NCBI RefSeq assembly: GCF_018991925.1
Contig: NW_024751858.1
Coordinates: 54,116-118,115 of the forward strand
Direction of reading: 5' to 3'
From: Homarus americanus
Taxonomy: Eukaryota > Arthropoda > Malacostraca > Decapoda > Nephropidae
DNA: 64,000 nucleotides
This document shows positions 13,601 through 26,900 of the stretch, piece by piece. The notes under the pieces are model-generated. The model made no database searches. It was not told the DNA's origin and saw nothing but the letters and a program-made list of their open reading frames with translations. The translations under genes were made by a program, and so were the position numbers. Numbering within the stretch: position 1 is the first letter of the stretch; each line of letters begins with the position of its first letter.

Positions 13601-16600
13601 CACTGCCAGGCCTCTGCTCCCAGGACACCGCTGACACTCCCAGGCACACTGCTGACTCCTGCCAGGCACACCTCTGACACTGCCAGGCACACCTCAGACA
13701 CTGCAGGCACCTGAGACACTTGCACCGCTGACACTCCTGTGCCACCTCTGACACTCCTGTGTACCCTCTCGACACTCCCAGGCACACCTCTCACACTCCC
13801 AGGTACACCTGAGACACTCCCAGGTACACCGCTGACACTCCCAGGTACACCTCCGACACTCCCAAGTACACCTCTGACACTCCCGGTACACCTCCGACAC
13901 TCCCAGTTACACCTCCGACACTCCTAGGCACACTTCTACACCCCAGGTACACCTCCGACACCCCAGGCCACCCTGACACTCCCAGGTACACCCTCTGACA
14001 CTCCCAGGTACACCCTGTCACTACCAGGTACACCTCAGCCACTGCCATGTACACTCAGACACTGCCAGGTACACCTCAGACACTCCAGTACACCCTCAGA
14101 CACCCAAGGTGCACCTCTGACACTCCCAAGTGCACCTCTGACACTCCCAGGCACACCTCACCCCAGGTACACCCGAGACACTCCCAGGTACACCGCTGAC
14201 ACTCCCAGGTACACCTCTGACACTCCCAAGTACACCTCTGACACTCCCAGGTACACCTCCGACACTCCCAGGTACACCTCCGACACTCCCAGGTACACTT
14301 TACACTCCCAGGTACACCTCCGACACTCCCAGGTACACCTCTGACACTCCCAGGTACACCTCTGACACCCAGGTACACCTCTGTCACTCCCATGTACACC
14401 CTTGACACTCCCAGGTACTCCACTGACATTCCCTGGTACACCCCTGACACTTGTGTACACCTCTGACATTCCCAAGCGTACACCCTGACACTCCCAGGTA
14501 CACCCCTACACTCCCCAGGTACACCCTCTGACACTCCTAGGTACTCCTCTGTCTCTCCTGATACACGTCTAACACTCCCAGGTACACCACTTACACTCCC
14601 AGGTACACCTCGCGACACCTCCAGGTACACCTCAGACACTGCCAGGTACACCCCACCTCAGGTACAACCTCAGACACTCCCAGGTACACCAGTCACCTGC
14701 ACTCTGACACACCCAGGTACACCGCTGACACTGCCAGGTACACCTCTGACACCCATGTACACCTCCGACACTCCCAGGTACACCCCTGACACTCCCAGGT
14801 ACTCACTGACACTCCCTGGTACACCCGACACTCCCAGGTACACCACTGACACTCCCAGGTACACCCAGACACCTCCCAGGCACACCCCCAGACACTCCCA
14901 GGCACACCTCACACCCTCGCCAGTACACCTCCGACACTCCCAGGTACACCCTTGACACTCCCAGGTACACTTGACACTCAGTACACCTCTGATACTCCCA
15001 GGTACACCTCTGACACTCCCAGGCCACTTGACACTCCCAGGTACACCTGTGACACTCCCAGGCCACCTGACACTCCTGTGCACCCTCGACACTCCCAGGC
15101 CTCTGACACTCCCAGGTACACCTCTGACACTCCTGCTCCTCTGTCACTCCCTGATACACCTCTAACACTCCCAGGTGCACCGCTGACACTCCCAGGAACA
15201 CCAGAGACACTCCCAGGCGACACCTTGACACCCCCAGGCACACCCTTGACACTGCCAGGTACACCTCAGACACTGACAAGTACACCCTCAGACACCCCAG
15301 GTACACCTCAGACACCCAATGTGCACCTCTGACACTCCCAGGTACACCTCAGACACCCAAGGTGCACCCTCTGACACTCCCAAGTACCTTGACACCCCAG
15401 GCTCACCTCTGACACCCAGGTACACCTGGACACTCCCAGGTACACCGCTGACACTCCGGTACAGCCACACCCTGGTACCCTCTGCCACCCCTGATACACC
15501 TCAACACTCCCACCTGCGACACTCCCAGGTACACACCGCTGACACTGCCAGGTACACCTCAGCCACTGCCAGGCACACCTCAGACACTGCCAGTACACCC
15601 TCAGACACTCCCAGGTACACCTCAGGACTCCTGTGCACCTCTGACACTCCCAACTGCACCCCTCTGACACTCCCAGGCTCACCTCTGACACCTCCCAGGC
15701 ACACCTGAGACACTCCCAGGTACACCGCTGACACCCCAGGCACACCTCTGACACCCTAGGTACCTCTGTCACCCCTGATACACCTCTAACACTCCCAGGT
15801 ACACCGCTGGACACACTCCCTGGCACACCCAAGACACTGCCAGGTACACCTCAGACACTCCCAGGTACACCTCAGACACCTGGCAGCACCTCTGACACTC
15901 CCGTGCAATCCCTGCCACCCCAGGCACACCTCTGACACTCCCAGGTACACCTGAGACACTCCCAGGTACACCGCTGACACTCCCAGGTGCACCTCTGACA
16001 CTCCCACTGCACCTCTGACACTCCCAGGTACACCTCCTGACACTCCCAGGTACAACTCCGACACTCCCAGGTAAACCTCCGATACCCCTAGGTACACCTC
16101 TGACACTCCCAGGTACACACATCTGACACTCCCAGGTATTCCTCTGACACTCCCTGGTACATCTCTGACACTCCCAGGTACACCTCAGACACTCCCTGGT
16201 ACACCCCTGACACTCCCAGGTCCACCTTTCACTCCCTGGTTCTCCCCGACACTCCCAGGCACACCCTCAGACACCCTGGGTACACCCTCAGACACTCCGG
16301 TACACATCAACAACCCCAGGTACACCTCAGACACACCTAGGTACACCCTTCACACACTGCCAGGTACACCTCTCACACTCCCAGGTACTCCTGTGACACT
16401 CCCTGGTACTTCTCTGACATTCCCAGGTACACCTTAGACACTCCCAGGTACACCTCAGACACCCCAGTCACCTTTTGACACTCCCAGGCACACCTCTCTG
16501 ACACTCCCAGGCCGCTGACACTGCCAGGTACACCTCTGTCACTCATGTACACCTCCGACACACCCAGGTACACCTCTGACACTCCCAGGTACTCCAATGA

Positions 16601-19600
16601 CACTCCTGGTACACCCCTGACAGTCCCAGGTACACCTCCGACACTTCCCAGGTGGCCACCTCTGACACTCCCAGGTTCCCTCCACTGACATTCCCTGGTA
16701 CACCTCTGACACTCCTGCACACGTCCAACACTCCCAGATACACCTCTGACACTCCCAGGTACATCCCTGACACTTCCAGGTACACCTGTGACACTCCCAG
16801 GTACACCTCCGATACTCCCAGGTACACCTCTGACACCCCAGGTACACCTCTCACACCCCAGGTACTCCTCTGTCACTCCCGATACACCTCTAACACTCCC
16901 AGGTGCAACTCTAACACCCCAGGTACACCTCAGACACTCCCAGGTACACCTCAGACACCCAAGGTGCACCTCTGACACTCCCGTGCACCTCCTGACACTC
17001 CCAGGCACACCTCTGACACCCCAGGTACACACCCGAGACACTCCCATGTACAACAACAGAGGCCTCCCAGGTGCACCTCTGACACCCCAAGTGCACTCTG
17101 ACACTCCCAGGTACACCCTCCGACACTCCCAGGTACAACTCCGACACTCCCAGGTACACATCTGACACTCCTAGGTATTCCCTCTGACACTCCCTGGTAC
17201 ATCTCTGACAATTCCCAGGTACAATTCTCAGACACCCTGGTACACCCCTGACACCCTGTGTACACCTCTTTCACTCCTGGTTCTCCCCGACACCCCAGGT
17301 ACACCCTGTGACACTCCCAGGCACACCCCGTGACACTCCCAGGTACACCTCTGACACTCCCAGGTACACCTCAGACACTCCTACGCATAACCTCTCACAC
17401 TCCCAGGTATACCCTCACACTCCTGTACTCCTGTGACACTCCCCGGTACTTTTTTGACATTCCCAGGTACACCTTGCATACTCCCAGGTACACCTCTTTG
17501 TGACACCTCAGGCTACTCTTGTGACACTTGCAGGCAAACCTTCTGACACTTCCTATGTACACCAAGCTGACACTGCCAGGTACACCTCAGACACTGCCAG
17601 GTACACCTCAGACACTGCCAGGTACACCTTGTGACACTCCCAGGCACACCTCAGACACTCCAAGGTGCACTCTAACACTCCCAAGTGCACCTCAGACACT
17701 CCCAGGCACACCTCTGACACTCCCAGGTACACCTTCCGGAGACACTCCTGTGTACACCGCTGACACTTCCAGGTACACCTCTGACACTCCCAAGTACACC
17801 TCTTGACACTCCCAGTACCTCCGACTCTCCTCCCAGGTACACACCTCCGACACCTCAGGTACACACTTCTACACTCCCAGGTACACCTCCGACACTCCCA
17901 GGTACACACCTCTGACACCCCAGGTACACCTCCTGACACTCCCAGGTACACCTCTGTCACCCCAGGTACACCTCTGACACTCTGGTACCCACTGACATTC
18001 CCGTATTACCCCTGACACTGCAGGTACACCCCTGACATTCCCTAGGTACACCCCAGACACTCCCAGGTAAACCTCACACCTCGGTACACCTCTAACACTT
18101 GTGTACTCCTCTGTCACTCCCACACACGCCTACTCCCAGGTACACCGCTGACACTCCCAGGTACACCAAGGACAATGTGTGCCACTCCTCAGACACTCCC
18201 AGGCCACCTCAGCTCACTTCCCAGGTGCCCCTCAGTCACCCAAGGTGCACCTCTGACACTGCCAGGTATATCTCTGACACTCCCAGGTACACCGCTGACA
18301 CTCCCCAGGTACACCGCTGACCTGCCAGGTACACCAGACACCGCCACAGGTACACCTCAGACACTGCCAGGCACACCTGAGACACTCCCAGGTACACCGC
18401 TGACACTCCCAGGTACACCTCTGACACTCCTAGGTGCCTGACACTCCCAGGCACACCTCTCACACTCCCAGGTACACCCTGGAGACGCTCCCAGGTACAC
18501 CGCTGACACTCCCAGGTACACCCTGGACACTCCCGCACAATTTCTTGACACACTCCCGGGTGTACACCTCCGACACTCCCAGTTACACCTCCGACACTCC
18601 TAGGTACACTTACACTCCCAAGTACCTCCGACACCCCAGGTACACCTCTGGACACCCCAGGTACACCTCTGACACCCCAGGCACACCCCTGTCACTGCCT
18701 GTACACCTCTGCCACTGCCATGTACACCTCTGTGACACTGCTGTGGTACACCAGACACCTCCCCAGGCACACCCCTCAGACACCCAAGGTGCACCTCTGA
18801 CACTCCCAAGTGCACCTCCTGGACACTCCCAGGCACACCTCTCACACTCCCAGGTACACCTGAGACACTCCCCAGGTACACCGCTGACACTCCCAGTACA
18901 CCTCTGACACTCCTAAGTACACCCTGACACTCTGGTGTACACCTCCGACACTTGCAGGTACACTCTCCGACACTCCCAGGTACACTTACACTTGCGCTAC
19001 CTCCGACACTGTGTACAATTCCTCTCTGACACCTTGCAGACCTCTGACACTCCTGCAGGTACACCTCTTCTGTCACCCCAGGCACACCTGACACTCCCAG
19101 GTACCCACTGACATTCCCTGCACAATTCCCTGACACTTCCAGGTACACCTCTGACATTCCTATGTACACTCCCAGACACTCCCAGGTACACTTCTCACAC
19201 TCCCAGGTACACCTCTGACACTCCTAGGGACTCCTCTGTCACTCCCTGGATACACGCCTAACACTCCCAGGTACACCACTTACACTCCCAGGTACACCAA
19301 GGATACCTACAGGCCACCTGCGACACTGCCAGGCCACCCTCAGGCACTGCCAGGTACACCTCAGACACTCCCAGGTACACTCAGTCACCTGCTGCACCTC
19401 TGACACACCCAGGCTACCCTCGCTGACACTGCCAGGTACACCCTGACACTCCATGTACACCTCCGACACTCCCAGGTACACCCCTGACACCTCCCAGGTA
19501 CTCCACTGACAACTCCCGGTACACCCTGACCACTCCCAGGTACCCACTGACACTCCCAGGCACACCCTGTGACACTCCCAGGTACATCCCACACTCCCAG

Positions 19601-20999
19601 GTACACTTCTCACACTCGCCAGTACACCTCCGGGACACTCCCAGGTACACCCTTGACACTCCCAGCGTACACCTGTGACACTCCCAGGTACACCTCCGAT
19701 ACTCCCAGGTACACCTCTGACACCCAGGTACCTCTGTCACTCCTGACACCTCTAACACTCCCAGGTGCACCGCTGACACCCCAGGAACACCAGAGACACT
19801 CCCAGGTACACCTGTGACACCCCAGGCACAATTTCAGACACTGCCAGGTACACCTCAGACACTGACAAGTACACCTCAGACACTCCCAGGTACACCTCAG
19901 ACACTCCAAGGTGCACCTCTGACACCAGGTACACCTCAGACACCCAAAGTGCACCCTCTGACACTCCCAAGTGCACCTCTGACACTCCCAGGCTCACCAC
20001 TGACACTCCCAGGTACACCTGAGACACTCCCAGGCCACCGCTGACACTCCCAGGTACACCTCTGACACTCCTAGGTACTCCTCTGTCACTCCCTGACACC
20101 TCAACACTCCCAGGCACACCGCTGACACTCCCAGGTACACCGCTGACACTGCCAGGTACACCTCAGCCACTGCCAGGTACACCCCAGACACCGCCAGGCA
20201 CACCTCAGACACTCCCAGGCACACCTCAGACACTCAAAGGTGCACCTCTGACACTCCCAACTGCACCTCTGACACTCCCAGGCTCACCTCTCACTCCCCA
20301 GGCCACCTGAGACACTCCCAGGTACACCGCTGACACTCCCAGGTACACCCCTGACACTCCCAGGTACTCTTCTGTCATTCCCTGATACACCTCTAACATC
20401 TGGCTCACACCGCTGACACTCCCTGGTACACCGCTGACACTGCCAGGTACACCCCAGCCACTGCCAGGCACACCTAAGACACCGCCAGGCACACCCTCAG
20501 ACACACCCAGGCACACCTCAGACACCCCAGGCACACCCCAGACACCCAAGGTGCACCTCTAACACTCCTGCGTACCCCAGACACCCCCAGGCACACCTCT
20601 GACACTCCCAGGCACACCTGAGACACTCCAGATCACACCGCTGACACCCCAGTACACCCCTAACACTCCCAAGCACACCTCTGACACTCCCAGGTACAAC
20701 TCCGACCTCCCAGGCACACCTCCGACACTCTCAGGCACACTTCCTACACTCCCAGGCACACCTCCGACACCCCAGGTACACCTCTGACACTCCCAGGTAC
20801 ACTCCCTGACACTCCCAGGTACACCTCTGTCACCCCCAGGTACACCTCTGACACTCCCAGGTACTCCACTGACATTCCCTGGTACACCCCTGACAATCCC
20901 AGGTACACCTCTGACATTCCCAGGCACACCCCAGACACTCCCAGGTAAACTTCTACACTCTGGTACACCTCGAACACTCCTAGGTACTCCTCTGTCACT

Positions 21000-23900
21000 C
21001 CCCACACACACGTCCAACACTCCCAGGTACAAAGCTGACACTCCCAGGCACACCGCTGACACTGCAGGTACACCCTCAGACACGACCAGGCACACCCAGA
21101 CACTGCCAGGTACACCTCAGACACTCCCAGGTACACCTCAGTCACCCAAGGTGCACCTCTGACACTGCCAGGCATATTCCTGACACTCAGGTACACCGCT
21201 GACACTCCCAGGCACACCGCTGACTCTGCCAGGTACACCTCAGACAATCCCAGGTACACCTCAGACACTGCCAGGTACACCTGAGACACTCCCAGGTACA
21301 CCGCTGACACTAGGTAAACCTCTGACACCTCCTGGGTACCTCTGACACTCCCAGGCACACCTCTCCACACTCCCCAGGTACACTCCACCTGGAGACGCTC
21401 CCAGGTACACCGCTGACACTCCCAGGCACACCCCTGACACTCCTAAGCACACCTCTGACTCCCCTAAGTACACCCCTGACACTCCCCAGTTACACCTGAC
21501 ACTCCTAGGTACACTTTCACACTCCCCAGGCAAACCTCCGACACTCCCAGCAGGTACACCCCCCTGACACCCCAGGCACACCCCACACTCCCCAGGCACA
21601 CCCCCTGTCACTACCAGGCACACCCTCAGCCACTGCCATGTACACCCCAGACACCGCCAGGCACACCCCAGACACCCCCAGGCACACCTTCAGACACCTC
21701 AAAGGTGCACCTCTGGACACTCCCAAGTGCATCTCTGGACACCCAGGCACACCTCACACTCCCCAGGCACACCTGAGACACCCCTAGGTACACTGCTGAC
21801 ACCCCAGGCACACCTCTGACACTCCCCTAAGTACACCTCTGACCCCCAGGCACACCTCCGACACCCCAGGCACACCTCCGACACTCCCAGGCACACTTCT
21901 TACACTCCCCAGGCAACACTCGACACTCCCAGGCAGACCCTGACACCCCAGGCACACCCTCTGGACACTCCCCAGGCACACCTCTGTCACACCCCAGGCA
22001 CACACCCCTTGACACTCCCAGGTACTCCACCGACATTCCCTGGTACACCCTCTGACACTTCCAGGCACACCCTGACATTCCCATGTACACCCCAGACACT
22101 CCCCTGGTGCACACTTCCTCACACCCCAGGCACACCTCTCTGACACCCTAGGACTCCTCTGTCACCCTGATACACGCCTCCAACACTCCCCAGGCACACC
22201 ACTTGCACTCCCAGGCACACACTGCTGACACCTCCAGGCACACCAGACACTGCCAGGCATGGCCCCAGCACTGCCAGGCACACCTCAGGACACCCCAGGC
22301 ACACCTCAGTCACCCAAGGCACGTCTGACACACCCAGGCACACCCGCTGCTGACACTGCCAGGCACACTCCCTGACACACTCCATGTACACCTCCGACAC
22401 TCCCAGGCACACCCCTTCTGACACCCCAGGTACCCACTGACACTCCCCTGGTACAATCTCCCCTGACACCCCAGGCACTCCACCGGACACCCCAGGTACA
22501 CCCCAGACACTCCCAGGCACATCCCACACACCCCAGGCACACCTCACACTGCCAGTACACCTCCGACACTCCCAGGCACACTCCCCAGGTACACCTTGAC
22601 ACTCCCAGGTAACCTCTGACACTCCCAGGTACACCTCCCTGACACTCCCAGGCACACCTCTGACACCCGGCACATCTCTGACACCCCAGGCACACCTTGA
22701 CACTCCCAGGCACACCTGTGACACTCCCAGGTACACCTCCGATACCCCAGGTACACCTCTGACACCCAGGTACACCTCTGACACCCTGGGTACTCCTCTG
22801 TCCTCCTGATACCTCTAACACTCCCAGGTGCAACGCTGACACTCCCAGGAACACCAGAGACACTCCCAGGCACACCTGTGACACCCCAGGTACACTTCAG
22901 ACACTGCCAGGTACACCTCAGACACCCGGCACACCTCAGACACCCAAGGTGCACCCCTGACACCCCAGGTACACCCTCCAGACACTCCAAGGCACCTCGA
23001 CACTCCCAAGTGCACCTCCGACACCCCCAGGCTCACCTCTGACACTCCCAGGTACACTCTTACACTCCCAGGTAACCTCCGACACTCCCAGGCACACCTC
23101 TGACACTCCCAGGTACACCTCTGACACTCCCAGGCACACCTCTGTCACTACCAGGTACACCTCAGCCACTGCCATGTACACCTCAGACACTGCCAGGTAC
23201 ACCCTCAGACACTCCAGGTACACCTCAGACACTCAAAGGTGCACCTCTGACACTCCCAAGTGCACTTTGACACTCCCAGGCACACCTCTCACACTCCAGG
23301 TGCACACCTGAGACACTCCCAGGCACACCGCTGACACCCAGGTGCACACCTCTGACACTTGGCACACACCTCTGACACTCCCAGGCCACCTCCGACACCC
23401 CAGGCACACTCCGACACCCCAGGTACATTCTTACACTTCCAGAACACCTCCGACACCCCGCAGCACCTCTGACACTCCGGTACACCTCTGACACTCCCAG
23501 GCACACCTCTGTCACCCCAGGTACACCTTGACACTCCCAGGTACCCACTGACATTCCTCGGTACACCCTGACACTTCCAGGCACACCTCGACATTCCCAT
23601 GCACACCCCAGACACTCCCAGGTACACTTCACACTCCCAGGCACACCTCTGACACCCTAGACCTCTGTCACCCCTGATACACGCCCAACACCCCAGGCAC
23701 ACCACTACACCTCCCAGGTACACCGCTGACACCTCCAGGTACACCTCAGACACTGCCAGGTACACCTCAGGCACTGCCAGGTACACCTCAGACACTCCAG
23801 GCACACCTCAGTCACCCAAGGCACGTCTGACACACCCAGGCACACCGCTGACACTGCCAGGTACACCTCTGACACTCCATGTACACCTCCGACACCCCAG

Positions 23901-26900
23901 GTACACCCCCCTGACACTCCCAGGTACTCCACTGACACTCCCTGTACACCCCTGACACTCCCAGGTACTCCACTGACACCCAGGCACACCCTGAGACACT
24001 CCTGGTGTGCCATCCCACACTCCCAGGTACACTTCTCACACTCGCCAGTACACCTCCGACACTCCCAGGTACACCTTGACACTCCCAGGCACACCTCTGA
24101 CACCCAGGCACACCTCTGACACTGCAGCCACCTCTGACACCCCAGGCACATCTCTGACATTCCCAGGCACCTGTGACACTCTGAGCACCTGTGACACTCC
24201 CAGGCCACCTGATACCCCCAGGTACACCCTGACACTCCCAGGCACACCTCTGACACCCCAAGTACCTCTGTCACCCCTGATACACTCTACACCCCAGGTG
24301 CACCGCTGACACTCCCAGGAACACCAGAGACACTCCCAGGCACACCTGTGACACTCCCAGGCACACTCCCAGACACTGCCAGGCACACCTCAGACACCCC
24401 AGGCACACCTCAGACACCCAAGGTGCACCCCACCCCCAGGCACACCAGACACCCAAGTGCACCTCTGACACCCCGCGCACCTCTGACACCCCAGGCTCAC
24501 CTCTGACACCCCAGGCACACCTGAGACACTCCCAGGCACACCGCCTGACACTCCCAGGCACACCTCTGACACTCCTAGGTACTCCTCTGTCACCCCTGAT
24601 ACACCTCTAACACCCCAGGCACACCGCTGACACTGCCAGGTACAATCACTGACACCGCCAAGGCACACCCCAGCCACCGCCAGGCACACCCAGACACTGC
24701 CAGGCACACCTCAGACACTCCCAGGTACACCTCACACCCAAGGTGCACCTGACACTCCAACTGCACCTCTGACACCCCAGGTACACCTCTGACACTCCCA
24801 GGCAAACCTGAGACACCCCAGGTACACCGCTGAAACTCCCAGGTGCACCTCTGACACTCCCAAGTGAACCCTGACACACTCCCAGGCACACCTCCGACAC
24901 TCCCAGGTACAACTCTGACACTCCCAGGTAAAGCCTATTACCCTAGGTACACCTCTCGACACTCCCAGGTACACATCTGACACCCTGTGTACCTCTGACA
25001 CTCCCTGGCATCTCTGACACTCCCAGGCACACCTCAGACACTCCCTGGGACACCCTGACACTCCCAGGTCCACCTCCTTCACTCCCTGGTTCTCCCCTGA
25101 CACTCCCAGGCACACCCCTCAGACACTCCCAGGTACACCTCAGACACTCCCAGGCACAACCTGACACTCCCAGGTAAACCTCCGATACTCCCAGGCACAC
25201 CTCTGACACCCCAGGCACACACTGACCACCTGTACTCTCTGACACCCCCTGGTACATCTCTGACACTCCCAGGGCCACCCCTGAGACACCCTGGTACACC
25301 TCTGACACCCCAGGTCCACCTCTTCACTCCCCTGGTTCTCCCCTGACACCCCCAGGCACACCTCAGACACCCCAGGCACACTTGACAACATCCCGGCACA
25401 CCTGACACTCCCAGGCACACCCTCAGACACCCTAGGTACACCTCTCACACTCCCCAGGTACACCTCACACTCCCAGGTACTCCTGTGACACTCCCTGGTA
25501 CTTTCTGACATTCCAGGTACACCTTAGACACTCCCAGGTACACCTTGACACTCCCAGGTACACTTAGACACTCCCAGGCACACCTCTGACACTCCCAGGC
25601 ACACCGCTGACACTGCCAGGTTCACCTCTGTCACTCATGTACACCTCCGACACCAGGCACACCTCTGACAATCCAGGCACCCAATGACACTCCCTGGCAC
25701 ACCTCCCTGACAGTCCCAGGTACACCTCCGACACCTCCCAGGTACACCTCTGACACTCCGTTCTCCACTGACATTCCCTGGCACACCTCCTGACACCCCA
25801 GGAACACGTCCAACACCCCAGATACAACTCTGACACCCCAGGCACATCTCTGACACTTCCAGGCCACCCTGACACCCCTGATACACCTCCTAACACCCCA
25901 GGTGCACCCCTAACACCCCAGGTACACCTCAGACACCCCAGGCACACCTCAGACACTCCAAGGTGCACCTCTGACACCCCAAGTAACCCTGACACCCCAG
26001 GCACACCTCTCACACCCCAGGTACCTCTGTCACCCCTGATACACCTCTAACACTCCCAGGTGCACCCCCAACACCCCAGGCACACCTCAGACACCCCAGG
26101 TACACCTCAGACACTCCAAGTAACTCCTGACACTCCCGTGCACCTCTGACACTCCCAGGCACCCTCTGACACTCCCAGGTACACCTGAGACACTCCCAGG
26201 CCACCACTGACACTCCCAGGTGCACCTCTGACATTCCCAAGTGCACCTCCTGACACCCTCCCAGGTACACTTCCGACACTCCCCGGTACAACCTGACACC
26301 CCAGGTAATCCTCCGATACCTCAGGTACACCTCTGACACTCCCAGGCACACATCTGACACCCTCAGGTATTCCTCTGACACTCCCTGGCACACCTCTGAC
26401 ACTCCCAGGTACACCTCTTTCACTCCCTGATTCCCTCCCTGACACTCCCAGGTACACCCCAGACACCCCAGGTACACCCTCAGACACTCCCAGGCACACT
26501 GCTGACACTCCCAGGCACACCCCCAGACACCCAAGGCACACCTCTCACACTCCCAGGTACACCCCTCTCACACTCCCAGGCACTCCTGTGACACTCCCTG
26601 GTACTTCTTGACATTCCTGCACACTCAGACACTCCCAGGCACACCCCAGACACTCCCAGGTACAACCAGACACTCCCAGGCACACCTCTGACACTTGCAC
26701 ACTGCTGACACCTGGCAGGTACACCTCAGACACTCCCAGGTACACCTCAGACACTCCAAGGTGCACTTTCTGACACTCCCAAGTGCACCTCTGACACTCC
26801 CAGGCACACATCTGAAACTCCCAGGTACACCTGAGACACTCCCAGGTACACCGCTGACAATCCCAGGTATACCTCTGACACTCCCAAATAAACCTCTGAC

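Larger units (their letters stand above)
1..21000. repeat. GGTAC-rich zone of the satellite
   Basis: Here most units carry CAGGTACAC at the end of the core, with GGCAC a substantial minority. Variant units that break the monotony recur throughout: CACTGACATTCCCTGG, TTCTCACACTC, CTGATACACGTCTAAC or CTGATACACCTCTAAC, GGAACACCAGAGAC and ACTGACAAGTACACC. They serve as landmarks for the higher-order repeat. Small irregular patches occur at about 11060-11100, 13418-13475 and 17040-17070, where the register is lost for 30-60 bases. They are too short to be called separate elements. The right boundary is gradual and the coordinate is approximate. Confidence 0.7.
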
